The position numbers were made by a program, and so were the translations under genes. A DNA stretch of 64,000 nt from SG8-39 sp041558415 (GTDB lineage: Bacteria; Pseudomonadota; Gammaproteobacteria; Burkholderiales; SG8-39). Positions 49,430 to 57,350 of this stretch are shown here, one piece after another. A model generated the notes under the pieces. The model did no database searches. It saw only the letters and a list, made by a program, of their open reading frames with translations, and had not been told where the DNA came from. Every line of letters begins with the position of its first letter. Within the stretch, counting starts at the first letter, position 1. The stretch spans positions 1-64,000 of the forward strand of contig JBFFEY010000013.1 of the NCBI GenBank assembly GCA_041558415.1, read 5' to 3'.

Positions 49430-49464
49430 GCGGTTTTAGCGGTTTTAGCGGCTTGAGCGGCTTG
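49429..49464 (-). repeat. Four 9-bp tandem repeats at the operon promoter
   Basis: The plus strand reads AGCGGTTTT twice then AGCGGCTTG twice, exactly 36 bases with no gaps, filling the space between the aldehyde dehydrogenase stop and the -10 box. AGCGG is common to all units. The 9-base period is shorter than a helical turn. They could be an operator array or simple slippage. Confidence 0.85.
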
Positions 49465-50901
49465 TCAGGCGAGCGTGTAGGCCGTCTTCACCGTGGTGTA
49501 GAACTCGGCCGCATAGCGGCCCTGCTCGCGCGGCCCGTAGCTCGAGCCCTTGCGCCCGCCAAACGGCACGTGGTAGTCGACGCCCGCGGTCGGCAGATTG
49601 ACCATCACCATGCCCGCCTGCGCATTGCGCTTGAAATGGGAGGCGTACTTGAGCGAGGTCGTGCAGATGCCCGCCGACAGGCCGAAACTCGTGTCGTTGG
49701 CCACCGCCAGCGCCTCGTCGTAATCCTTGACCCGGATCACGCTCGCGATCGGGCCGAAGATCTCCTCGCGGTTGATGCGCATGCCGTTGTGGGTGTCGGT
49801 GAACAGCGCCGGCTGCAGGAAATAGCCTTCGGTCTCGCGCCCGAGGATGTCGCCACCGAACACCTTGGCACCCTCGTTGCGGCCGACGTCGAGGTAGGAC
49901 AGGTCCTGGTTGAGCTGCGACTGGTCGACCACCGGGCCGATGTCGACGCCGGGCTTGAGCGCGTTGTCGACCTTGAGCGCCTGCATCTTCTCGCGCATCG
50001 CAGCAACGAATTTGTCGTGCATGCCCTGCGTGACGATCAGTCGGCTCGAGGCGGTGCAGCGCTGCCCCGTGGAGAAAAAGGCGCCGTTCACGCAGGCGCC
50101 GACGGCGACCGCGAGATCCGCGTCGTCGAGCACCACCATCGGGTTCTTGCCGCCCATCTCGAGCTGGATCTTCTTGCCCTGCGCGACCGCGCGCTGCGCG
50201 ATGCCGCGTCCGGTCTCGACCGAGCCGGTGAACGAGATCGCCGCAACGTCCGGCGAGGCGACGATCGCTTCGCCGACCACCGCGCCACGCCCCATGACCA
50301 GGTTGAAGGCGCCGGCCGGCACGCCCGCCTCCTCGAGGATCTTGGCGAGCGCCCAGGCACAGCCCGGCACCAAGTCCGCAGACTTGAACACCACGCAGTT
50401 GCCGTAGGCCAGCGCCGGCGCGATCTTCCAGGCTGGGATGGCGATCGGGAAATTCCAGGGCGTGATGATGCCGACCACGCCGAGCGGCTCGCGCGTGATC
50501 TCGACGTCGACGCCGGGGCGTACCGACGTCAGTTTCTCGCCCTCGATCCGCACCACCTCGCCGGCGAAGAACTTGAAGATGTAGCCGGCGCGCGCCGCCT
50601 CGCCGATCGCCTCGGGCAGCGTCTTACCCTCCTCGCGCGCCAGCAGCTTGCCGAGTTCCTCCTTGCGCGCGAGGATCGCGCTGCCCGCGCGGTCGAGAAT
50701 GTCGGCACGCTCCTGGATGCTCGACCAGCCCCACTTCGGAAACGCCGCCTTCGCCGCCGCGATCGCCGCCTGGGCCTGCGCCGCGTCCGCCTGCGCGTAC
50801 TCGCCGACGACGTCGGCGAGATCCGACGGGTTCTTGTTCAGGTTAACGCCGGCGCCCGGCAGCCACTGGCCGCCGATCAGATTTGCGTGCAGGTTGCTCA
50901 T
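49465..50901 (-). CDS. Aldehyde dehydrogenase, 2-oxoglutarate semialdehyde dehydrogenase type
   Basis: The protein has 478 residues. The nucleophile Cys lies in FFSTGQRCTASSR, the general-base Glu in QLEMGGKNP, and the NAD site is ITPWNFPIAIPAWKIAPALAYGN. The C-terminal GVDYHVPFGGRKGSSYGPREQG is the form I associate with ketoglutarate semialdehyde dehydrogenases of sugar-acid pathways. The ATG at 50901 has GGAGGAGAAG upstream. It follows FAH- and MaoC-type genes on the same strand, which fits a route from a deoxy-keto acid to 2-oxoglutarate. Confidence 0.82.
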   Translation of the reverse strand: MSNLHANLIGGQWLPGAGVNLNKNPSDLADVVGEYAQADAAQAQAAIAAAKAAFPKWGWSSIQERADILDRAGSAILARKEELGKLLAREEGKTLPEAIGEAARAGYIFKFFAGEVVRIEGEKLTSVRPGVDVEITREPLGVVGIITPWNFPIAIPAWKIAPALAYGNCVVFKSADLVPGCAWALAKILEEAGVPAGAFNLVMGRGAVVGEAIVASPDVAAISFTGSVETGRGIAQRAVAQGKKIQLEMGGKNPMVVLDDADLAVAVGACVNGAFFSTGQRCTASSRLIVTQGMHDKFVAAMREKMQALKVDNALKPGVDIGPVVDQSQLNQDLSYLDVGRNEGAKVFGGDILGRETEGYFLQPALFTDTHNGMRINREEIFGPIASVIRVKDYDEALAVANDTSFGLSAGICTTSLKYASHFKRNAQAGMVMVNLPTAGVDYHVPFGGRKGSSYGPREQGRYAAEFYTTVKTAYTLA

Positions 50902-50922
50902 CTGCTTCTCCTCCGTGTGTAC

Positions 50923-52116
50923 TCAGTGCTTCAACAGGCCGCGCTGCGCGAGGTTGCGCATCAGCGCGCCGGCGCCGAAAGTCCAGGGTTCGATCTCGTC
51001 GCAATAGCGCACGCGGTTCACCAGCGCGCCGAGCGACGGGGTGGCAATCGTCACCCGGTCGCCCGGCTTGTGGGTGAAACCCTGGCCGGGCGCGTCGCGA
51101 TCCTGGATCGGCGCGAACATCGTGCCGAGGTAAAGCGCGAGCCCGTCGGGGTACTGGTGGTTCTCGTTCATCGCCTGGCGCACGATCTCGAGCGGGTCAC
51201 GGCTGATCTTCGAGAGCGAGCTTACGCCCTCCAGGGCGAAGCCGTCGTCGCCTTCCACCTTGAGCGCGACGTCCGCCGCGCGCACCTGGTCGATCGTAAA
51301 GCGGCCGTCGAACAGGCGGATGAACGGCCCGATCGCACTCGAAGCGTTGTTGTCCTTGGCGCGGCCGAGCAGCAGCGCGCTGCGGCCCTCGACGTCACGC
51401 AGGTTGACGTCGTTGCCGAGCGTCGCGCCGACCACCTCGCCGCGCGCGTTCGCGACCAGCACCACCTCGGGCTCGGGATTGTTCCAGGTCGAAGTGCGCA
51501 GGATGCCGATGTCGGCGCCGACGCCCACCGATGCCAGCGGCGCGCACTTGGTGAAAATCTCGGCGTCCGGCCCGATGCCGACCTCGAGATACTGCGACCA
51601 GGCGCCCTGCTCGATGAGCGTTTTCTTCAGCGCCATCGCCGCCTCCGATCCGGGGCGGATCGCGGCGAGGTCGCCGCCGACCAGCGCGTCGATCTTCGCG
51701 CGGATCGCCTGCGCCTTCGACGGGTCGCCGCGCGCCTGCTCCTCGATCACGCGCTCGAGCAGGCTGGTCACGAAGGTCACGCCGCTCGCCTTCACCACCT
51801 GCAGATCCAGCGGCGCGAGAAAGCGCGTGCGCGCCGCGCTTTCCGGACCGGCGGCGCTCGCCACCAGCAGCGCATCGACGCGGCCGATCGACGGCAAGCC
51901 GTCGAGCGTGGCGAGCTGCGCGGCGAGATCGTAGTGCTCGAGCAGCTGCGCCACGGTCGGCGCGAGCGAAGACAGGTCGAGCACCTCGTCGCCGCGCAGC
52001 AGCACCGGGCTCGGCCCGCCCGGATCGCCGGCCAGCCAGGCGCGCCCGACCAGCACCGCCTGCGCCGCGTCGGCGGGCAGCACCCGCGCCTTGTTGAGCA
52101 GCGACTCGACCTGCAT
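50923..52116 (-). CDS. Fumarylacetoacetate hydrolase family protein
   Basis: The protein has 397 residues with the FAH fold in the C-terminal two thirds. EIFTKCAPLASVGVGADIGI, EPEVVLVANARGEVVGATLGNDVNLRDVEGRSALLLGRAKDNNASSAIGPF carry the conserved metal- and substrate-binding residues. ATG 52116 was chosen; the longer upstream frame reads into the MaoC gene. Members act as hydrolases, decarboxylases, or dehydratases of 2-keto-3-deoxy acids. With the downstream semialdehyde dehydrogenase, a dehydratase of a 2-keto-3-deoxy sugar acid is plausible. Confidence 0.82.
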   Translation of the reverse strand: MQVESLLNKARVLPADAAQAVLVGRAWLAGDPGGPSPVLLRGDEVLDLSSLAPTVAQLLEHYDLAAQLATLDGLPSIGRVDALLVASAAGPESAARTRFLAPLDLQVVKASGVTFVTSLLERVIEEQARGDPSKAQAIRAKIDALVGGDLAAIRPGSEAAMALKKTLIEQGAWSQYLEVGIGPDAEIFTKCAPLASVGVGADIGILRTSTWNNPEPEVVLVANARGEVVGATLGNDVNLRDVEGRSALLLGRAKDNNASSAIGPFIRLFDGRFTIDQVRAADVALKVEGDDGFALEGVSSLSKISRDPLEIVRQAMNENHQYPDGLALYLGTMFAPIQDRDAPGQGFTHKPGDRVTIATPSLGALVNRVRYCDEIEPWTFGAGALMRNLAQRGLLKH

Positions 52117-52121
52117 TCCCT

Positions 52122-52607
52122 TCAGTCCCTGGGCCGCTTGCGCAGCAGATAACGGTGATTGCCCTCCAGCACGAGGACGTTCTGCTGGTTGTGCACCGTC
52201 GCGCGCAGCACCATCACGCCGGTCGAGCGCTGCGGGATCAGCTCCGCAACCTCGAGCAGCGGGTACAGGGTGTCGCCGCTGTACACCGGGGCGAGCATCT
52301 TCGCCGAGCATTCGAGCATCGCCACCAGCGAATCGGCGACCAGCCGCGGGAAAACCCCCGCCCCCGCGGCCGTCTGGATCATGACCTGCAGGCCGTGCGC
52401 CAGCATGCCCGGATGACCGCGGCGCCGACAGTACTCGACGTCGTAATGGATCGGGTCGTTGTCACCCGAGGCGAGCTGAAAGGCAGCGAACAGCGCATCG
52501 GTCTGGGTACGCGACGGGATGTAGAAGCGCTCGCCAAGGGCGAAATCCTCGAACCAGCGCGTCGCAGCGAAACGATGGTCACGCGCCGCATCGAACCCCG
52601 GAGCCAT
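52122..52607 (-). CDS. MaoC-like dehydratase
   Basis: The protein has 161 residues and a single hotdog domain. The motif AAFQLASGDNDPIHYDVEYCRRRGHPGMLAHGLQ holds the catalytic Asp and His of the (R)-specific hydratase group. The end VMVLRATVHNQQNVLVLEGNHRYLLRKRP is a typical closing strand. It is the first gene of a three-gene set with the FAH gene five bases later. It probably hydrates an enoyl-CoA or dehydrates a hydroxy acid thioester. It is divergent from a hydroxyacid dehydrogenase gene with a 31-bp gap. Confidence 0.82.
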   Translation of the reverse strand: MAPGFDAARDHRFAATRWFEDFALGERFYIPSRTQTDALFAAFQLASGDNDPIHYDVEYCRRRGHPGMLAHGLQVMIQTAAGAGVFPRLVADSLVAMLECSAKMLAPVYSGDTLYPLLEVAELIPQRSTGVMVLRATVHNQQNVLVLEGNHRYLLRKRPRD

Positions 52608-52638
52608 GTTGCTATCCTAGCAGTCTCCCAGCTTGGAC

Positions 52639-53679
52639 GTGACCGTCGAAACCCCGGTGACTGACCGCGTGCTGCTCGTTGATCCGATCGACCCCTCGGG
52701 CGCCGAGCTGCTGGCGCAGGCCGTCGAGGTCATCGAAACGCGCGACGGCGACGTCGCGGCGGTGCGGCGCCTGGCGCAGGTCTGCGACGCCGCCATCATC
52801 CGTAGCCGCCTGCCGGACGACATCTTCGAGGTCGCGCCGCGCCTGCGCGCCGTGACCATCCACGGCACGGGCAGCGACCTGGTGCCGCTCGAAGCGGCGG
52901 ACGCGCACGGCGTCATCGTCGCCAACCTGCCGGGCGAGAACGCGCAGTCCTGCGCCGAGTACTGCGTGATGGCGATGCTCATGCTGGCGCGCAATATCGC
53001 CGCCATCACCGCGGCAATGCGCAGCGAGCCATGGGATGCGGCGCGCGCGCGCAGCGCCGAGGCGCACGAAATCGCCGGCATGACCTGCGGCATCGTCGGC
53101 GTCGGCGCGATCGGCGGCCGCGTCGCCAATATCCTGCGGCGCGGTTTCGGCATGCGCGTGCTCGGTCACCAGCGGCGTCTCAACCGGCTGCCGCCGGAGA
53201 TCGAGCCGGTGACCATGGACCGGCTGCTCACCGAGTCCGATTTCGTCGTCATCACGGCGCCGCTCACCCCCGCCACGCAGCATCTCTTCAACGCCGAGCG
53301 CATCGCACGCATGAAGCCCGGTGCCTGGCTGATCAACGTCGGGCGCGGCGCGGTGATCGACGAGCAGGCGCTGGTCGCGGCGCTGCGCGCACGGCGCATC
53401 CGCGGCGCCATGCTAGACGTGTTCGAGCATTACCGGCTCGCGCCCGGTCACCCCTTGTACGCGCTCGACAACGCGGTGCTCACGCCGCATCTGGCGGGCA
53501 TCACGCGCGAGTCGCGTGCGCGCATGGGCATCGCCGCCGCGCAGCTCACGCTCGCCATGCTCGCCGGCGAGCGCCCCGCCAATCTCATCAACCCGCAGGC
53601 CTGGGAGGCGCACTGCGCGCGACGGCGCGCCGACGGTCCTGCGGCACAGCCTGAGTCGACACATGGCGAAAACCCGTAG
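52639..53679 (+). CDS. D-2-hydroxyacid dehydrogenase-like protein with altered catalytic Glu
   Basis: The protein has about 346 residues. GVGAIGGRVANIL is the NAD site, Arg is in NVGRGAVIDE, and His is in TPHLAGITRES. At the place of the catalytic Glu (usually DVFExEP, 29 residues after the Arg) the sequence is DVFEHYRLAPG, so Tyr takes its position. The enzyme may work differently or on another substrate. The start is uncertain: GTG 52639, TTG 52633 and GTG 52657 all lack a good ribosome site. The 3' end overlaps the citryl-CoA lyase-like gene by 17 bases, so they are co-transcribed. Confidence 0.8.
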   Translation: MTVETPVTDRVLLVDPIDPSGAELLAQAVEVIETRDGDVAAVRRLAQVCDAAIIRSRLPDDIFEVAPRLRAVTIHGTGSDLVPLEAADAHGVIVANLPGENAQSCAEYCVMAMLMLARNIAAITAAMRSEPWDAARARSAEAHEIAGMTCGIVGVGAIGGRVANILRRGFGMRVLGHQRRLNRLPPEIEPVTMDRLLTESDFVVITAPLTPATQHLFNAERIARMKPGAWLINVGRGAVIDEQALVAALRARRIRGAMLDVFEHYRLAPGHPLYALDNAVLTPHLAGITRESRARMGIAAAQLTLAMLAGERPANLINPQAWEAHCARRRADGPAAQPESTHGENP

Positions 53680-54445
53680 ACCGATCCGATCGGAAATGGC
53701 GTGGAGCACGGCCGACCGCATCGTGGTGCGCGGCAAGGATCTGCCGAGCGAGATCCTCGGCCGCTTCAATCTGGGCGACATGGCGTTCCTCGAGCTCACC
53801 GGGCGCGCGCCGAACGCGCAGGAGTCGACCCTGTTCAACGCCATGGTGGTGACGCTGGTGGAACACGGCCTCACGCCCTCCGCGATCGCGGCACGCATGA
53901 CCTACTTCGGCGCCCCGGAGGCGATGCAGGCCGCGGTCGCTGCCGGCCTGTGCGGCCTCGGCAGCGTATTCGTCGGCTCGACCGAGGCCTGTGCGCGCAT
54001 GCTGGCCGAGGCGCTGCCGGATCCCAAGGCGGAGGTCGACCTCGACGCGCTCGCCCAGCAGATCGTCGCGGCGCACCGTGCGCGCAAGGCCATCGTGCCG
54101 GGCATCGGCCATCCGATCCACAAGCCGGTCGACCCGCGCGTGCCGCGCCTGTTCGAAATCGCCCGCGACTGCGGTTTTTATGGCACTTACTGCCAGCTGG
54201 TCGAGCGCGTGCAGCAGGCCGCCGAGCACGCCGCCGGCAAGCCGCTGCCGCTAAACGCGACCGGTGCGCTCGGCGCACTGGCCTGCGAGATGGGCTTCGA
54301 CTGGCGCGTGTGCCGCGGCATCGGCGTGATGGCGCGCGCGGTCGGCCTGGTCGGCCACCTGCTCGAGGAAGCACGCGCACCGATCGCGCCGGAACTCTGG
54401 CATCGCACCGATGACGAAGCCTCCGAACATCTCAAACCCAAGTAA
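53663..54445 (+). CDS. Citryl-CoA lyase-like protein (citrate synthase superfamily)
   Basis: The protein has 260 residues, much shorter than citrate synthase (about 430) but the size of stand-alone citryl-CoA lyases. GKDLPSEILGRFNLGDMAFLELTGRAPNAQE begins the fold. GIGHPIHKPVDPRVPRLFEIA has the conserved histidine, and FDWRVCRGIGVMARAVGLVGHLLEE is the CoA-binding helix. It should cleave a citryl-CoA-like thioester to acetyl-CoA and an oxo acid. It overlaps the hydroxyacid dehydrogenase gene and is followed by an acyl-CoA dehydrogenase 13 bases later. Confidence 0.85.
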   Translation: MAKTRRPIRSEMAWSTADRIVVRGKDLPSEILGRFNLGDMAFLELTGRAPNAQESTLFNAMVVTLVEHGLTPSAIAARMTYFGAPEAMQAAVAAGLCGLGSVFVGSTEACARMLAEALPDPKAEVDLDALAQQIVAAHRARKAIVPGIGHPIHKPVDPRVPRLFEIARDCGFYGTYCQLVERVQQAAEHAAGKPLPLNATGALGALACEMGFDWRVCRGIGVMARAVGLVGHLLEEARAPIAPELWHRTDDEASEHLKPK

Positions 54446-54458
54446 GCGAAAGCCCCGC

Positions 54459-55619
54459 ATGAACCTCGGACCCCAGACCCACCAGGACCTGCGCGACGCC
54501 GTGCGCGCGCTGTGCAACCAGTACGACTCCGCCTACTGGCAGCAGGTCGATGAAGAACGCGCTTATCCCGAAGCCTTCGTCGACGCGCTGACGCAGGCCG
54601 GCTGGATGTCGGCGCTGATTCCGGAGGAATACGGCGGCTCGGGCCTGTCGCTCACCGAGGCGACGGTCATCATGGAAGAGATCACGCGCTCCGGCGGTAA
54701 CGCCGGCTGCTGCCACGGTCAGATGTACAACATGAACACGCTGCTCAGGAACGGCTCCGAGGCGCAGAAGCAGAAGTACATGCCGAAGATCGCGACCGGC
54801 GAGCTGCGCCTGCAGGCGATGGGCGTCACCGAGCCGACCGCGGGCACCGATACGACGACGATCAAGACCACGGCGGTCAAAAAGGGCGACCGCTACGTGG
54901 TGAACGGCCAGAAGGTGTGGACTTCCCGCCTGCAGCACTCGGAGCTCATGCTGCTGCTCGCACGCACCACCCCGCTTGCCGAGGTGAAGCGCAAGTCCGA
55001 AGGCATGTCGGTGTTCATCGTCGACAAGCGCGAGGCGCTCGGCCAGGGGCTGACGATGCGGCCGATCCGCAACATGGTGAACCACGAGACCAACGAGGTG
55101 TTCTTCGACAACCTCGAAATCCCCGCCGAAAACCTGATCGGCGAGGAAGGCAAGGGCTTTCGCTACATTCTCGACGGGCTAAACGCGGAACGCATCCTGA
55201 TCGCCGCCGAGTGCATCGGCGACGGCTACTGGTTCATCGAGCGGGCGACGAACTACGCCAAGGACCGTGTCGTGTTCGGCCGGCCGATCGGGCAGAACCA
55301 GGGCATCCAGTTCCCCATTGCCGAAGCCTACATGGAGCTCGAGGCCGCCAACCTGATGCGCTACAAGGCTGCCGCGCTGTTCGACGAGAAGCAGCACTGC
55401 GGCGCGGAAGCCAACATGGCCAAGCACCTCGCGGCGAAGGCCTCCTGGGAGGCGGGCAACGTCTGCCTGCAGACGCACGGCGGCTTCGGCTTCGCCGCCG
55501 AGTACGATGTCGAGCGCAAGTTCCGCGAGACGCGCCTTTACCTCGTGGCGCCGATTTCGACTAACCTCATCCTGTCCTATCTCGCCGAGCACGTGCTCGG
55601 CCTGCCGCGCTCCTTCTAG
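54459..55619 (+). CDS. Acyl-CoA dehydrogenase
   Basis: The protein has 386 residues, the usual length. MGVTEPTAGTDTTTIKTTAVKKGDRYVVNGQKVWTS is the flavin/substrate-binding middle part. RVVFGRPIGQNQGIQFPIAEAY and LQTHGGFGFAAEYDVERKFRETRLYLVAPISTNLILSYLAEHVLGLPRSF complete the C-terminal domain. The late Glu that is usually the base is replaced in the YLVAPIS stretch, as in several non-fatty-acid members. It ends the three-gene operon with the hydroxyacid dehydrogenase and citryl-CoA lyase-like genes. Confidence 0.88.
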   Translation: MNLGPQTHQDLRDAVRALCNQYDSAYWQQVDEERAYPEAFVDALTQAGWMSALIPEEYGGSGLSLTEATVIMEEITRSGGNAGCCHGQMYNMNTLLRNGSEAQKQKYMPKIATGELRLQAMGVTEPTAGTDTTTIKTTAVKKGDRYVVNGQKVWTSRLQHSELMLLLARTTPLAEVKRKSEGMSVFIVDKREALGQGLTMRPIRNMVNHETNEVFFDNLEIPAENLIGEEGKGFRYILDGLNAERILIAAECIGDGYWFIERATNYAKDRVVFGRPIGQNQGIQFPIAEAYMELEAANLMRYKAAALFDEKQHCGAEANMAKHLAAKASWEAGNVCLQTHGGFGFAAEYDVERKFRETRLYLVAPISTNLILSYLAEHVLGLPRSF

Positions 55620-55624
55620 CGCGG

Positions 55625-56068
55625 CTAGCGCGCCAAGGCCGTGCCCAGCTGCGCGGCGAGCTCCCGCTCGGCAAGCGCGGTGTAATCCTTGTCGATCGCT
55701 TCGCGCAGCTGCGTCTTCACGCCCGCGGACAGCTGCCCGCGCAGGATGCCGAGGAACGGCGCCGAGGCGACGAGCACCAGGCCGCCGTAACGGTTCTGCA
55801 CGCGTCCCTGCTCGAGCGTATGCCCGAGCTCGCGCGCAAACTGCTCCTGCGCCACGCGCTTCGGCTCGGTGTCCGGGTCCAGTGCCGTGCGCCGGCCCTG
55901 GTCGGTCGCGGTGTGTCCGGGCCGATCCGATACCAGGTCGCCGCCCTTGGCGCGGCTTTCCGGATGCTCGAACTCGCGCACCAGCGCCAGTTCACCGCCC
56001 GCAGCATGGCGCTCGAACAGACGCGCACGGCTCGAGTTCGCAACGACGATCCATGTCTTGTCCGTCAT
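55625..56068 (-). CDS. Host attachment protein family
   Basis: The protein has 147 residues. TWIVVANSSRARLFERHAAGGELALVREFEHPESRAKGGDLVSDRPGHTATD is the typical start of this family. A helical half follows, with EQFARELGHTLEQGRVQNRYGGLVLVASAPFLGILRG. It is named after an Agrobacterium gene, but members look like RF1/eRF1-related cytosolic proteins of unclear function. GGAGAGG precedes the ATG at 56068. An ANR-like box lies 71-84 bases upstream, suggesting low-oxygen control. Confidence 0.87.
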   Translation of the reverse strand: MTDKTWIVVANSSRARLFERHAAGGELALVREFEHPESRAKGGDLVSDRPGHTATDQGRRTALDPDTEPKRVAQEQFARELGHTLEQGRVQNRYGGLVLVASAPFLGILRGQLSAGVKTQLREAIDKDYTALAERELAAQLGTALAR

Positions 56069-56138
56069 GAGTGGCCTCTCCTTCTGCCAAACCACTTGCC
56101 TCTGTACGTACAGGCTCGCGCGGATCCGGCGCCGCGCG

Positions 56139-56152
56139 TTGACGTGGATCAA
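56139..56152 (-). promoter_or_regulatory. ANR/FNR-like box upstream of the host attachment gene
   Basis: On the minus strand the sequence is TTGAT-CCAC-GTCAA, an exact match to the ANR-type consensus TTGAT-N4-GTCAA. Its centre is about 78 bases before the ATG at 56068. The box also overlaps the last bases of the DUF72 gene, which ends at 56149. Confidence 0.5.
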
Positions 56153-56889
56153 CGGCCGGTGTCGCGTATCACGCGCGCGCGCAGCCGCATGGCGTCGCGC
56201 AGCGCGTGGCCCCCGGCCGTATTGTCGAAATAGACGTGCACCTGACGGCCTTCGTCACGCCATTCGCCGCAACGCGCCGCCCAGCGCGCCAGCGTCGCCG
56301 CCGCGTAGGGCGAGACATAGGTCTCGCGGTGGCCGTGCAGCCGCAGGTAGACGAGATCGGTCGACACCGCGCGCCAGATCGGCCAGTCGGCGGCATCGGA
56401 CTGCACCACCGCGACGCGGGCGCGCTGCAGTCGCGCGCGCACCGCCTCGTCGAACCAGCTCGGATGGCGGAATTCGACTGCGTGGCGCACGCCATCCCAG
56501 CGCCGCAGCCGCGCCAGGAAGCGCTCGAGCAACGCGCCGTCGGCCCGCAGATTGGCTGGCAGCTGCCACAGCACGACAGCCAGCTTGCGGCCGAGGCCGC
56601 GTGCCGGCTCGCGCTGGCGCGCCAGCGCGGTGAGCGGAAAGTCGAGCCGGCGCACGTGCGTCAGGTAGCGGCTCGCCTTGATTGCAAAGCGGAAATTCGC
56701 TGGTGTCTGCGCGTGCCAGTGTGCGTAGGCCGAACGCGGCAGAAGATGATAAAAAGTCGCATTGACCTCGACTGCGTCGAACTGCCGCGCATACCGTCCC
56801 AGCCAGCGCGCACGCGGCAGCTGCGCATAAAATGTCGGGCCCCACTCGTCGTAAGCCCACCCGCTGGTACCGATCCAGACGCGCGGCAT
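56149..56889 (-). CDS. DUF72 family protein (TIM-barrel)
   Basis: The protein has 246 residues. The signature start RVWIGTSGWAYDEWGPTFY is followed by FDAVEVNATFYHLLPRSAYAHWHAQTPANFRFAIKASRYLTH, RHAVEFRHPSWFDEAV, VYLRLHGH and VHVYFDNTAGGHALRDAM, all usual for DUF72. The family has a TIM-barrel fold and an unknown reaction; a nuclease-like role has been suggested. ATG 56889 is used rather than the longer GC-poor extension. The gene is divergent from the HPF-like gene. Confidence 0.88.
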   Translation of the reverse strand: MPRVWIGTSGWAYDEWGPTFYAQLPRARWLGRYARQFDAVEVNATFYHLLPRSAYAHWHAQTPANFRFAIKASRYLTHVRRLDFPLTALARQREPARGLGRKLAVVLWQLPANLRADGALLERFLARLRRWDGVRHAVEFRHPSWFDEAVRARLQRARVAVVQSDAADWPIWRAVSTDLVYLRLHGHRETYVSPYAAATLARWAARCGEWRDEGRQVHVYFDNTAGGHALRDAMRLRARVIRDTGR

Positions 56890-56977
56890 GTGCGATTGAT
56901 GGTAGTCAAAAAACCGGCATCCGCAAGCGCCTATGTTGATTCCGGGCACTCAGAGAACGAACGAGCAGAGAGACGCC

Positions 56978-57328
56978 ATGCAAACCCCACTCCAGATCAC
57001 CTTCCGCGACGTTCCGCAATCCGACGCCCTCGAGGCGCGCATTCGCGAAAAGGCCGAGAAGCTGGAGTCGTTCCACACAGGGATCGTCAGTTGCCGCGTC
57101 ACCGTCGAATCGCGCGACCGGCACAAGCACCAGGGCAAGGAGTTCCGCGTGCGTATCGAGCTGCGCATTCCGCAGCACGAGATTGCGATCAATCGCGACC
57201 ACCACGAGGATGTCTATGTCGCGGTGCGCGACGCGTTCAACGCGGCCGGACGCAAGCTCGAGGATGTCGCCCGCGTGCAGCGCGGCGAGGTCAAGGCGCA
57301 TAGCAAGGGCCGGCCGCCCACACCGTAG
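56978..57328 (+). CDS. HPF/RaiA family ribosome-associated protein
   Basis: The protein has 116 residues. It has the beta-alpha-beta-beta-beta-alpha S30EA fold from LQITFRDVPQSDALEARIREKAEKLESFHTGIVSCRVTVES to VAVRDAFNAAGRKLEDVARVQRGEVK, then a short basic tail. It lacks the long C-terminal domain, so it is a short-HPF type. It should bind ribosomes in stationary phase or stress. The start ATG 56978 has AGAGAG upstream. It is followed by a small lipoprotein gene on the same strand. Confidence 0.87.
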   Translation: MQTPLQITFRDVPQSDALEARIREKAEKLESFHTGIVSCRVTVESRDRHKHQGKEFRVRIELRIPQHEIAINRDHHEDVYVAVRDAFNAAGRKLEDVARVQRGEVKAHSKGRPPTP

Positions 57329-57338
57329 CAAGCTCGTT

Positions 57339-57344
57339 TATAGT
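57339..57344 (+). promoter_or_regulatory. -10 box for the small lipoprotein, probably leaderless
   Basis: TATAGT ends six bases before the ATG at 57351, which puts transcription start at or next to the start codon. No ribosome site is present between. It resembles the arrangement before pqiA and the C39 gene. Confidence 0.4.
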
Positions 57345-57350
57345 ACGCGC

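Noticed and set aside
48737..52152. Very long plus-strand frames antisense to the 47-52 kb genes
   Set aside because: Arg/Ala-rich shadow frames typical of high-GC coding DNA; the minus strand has clear enzyme motifs.
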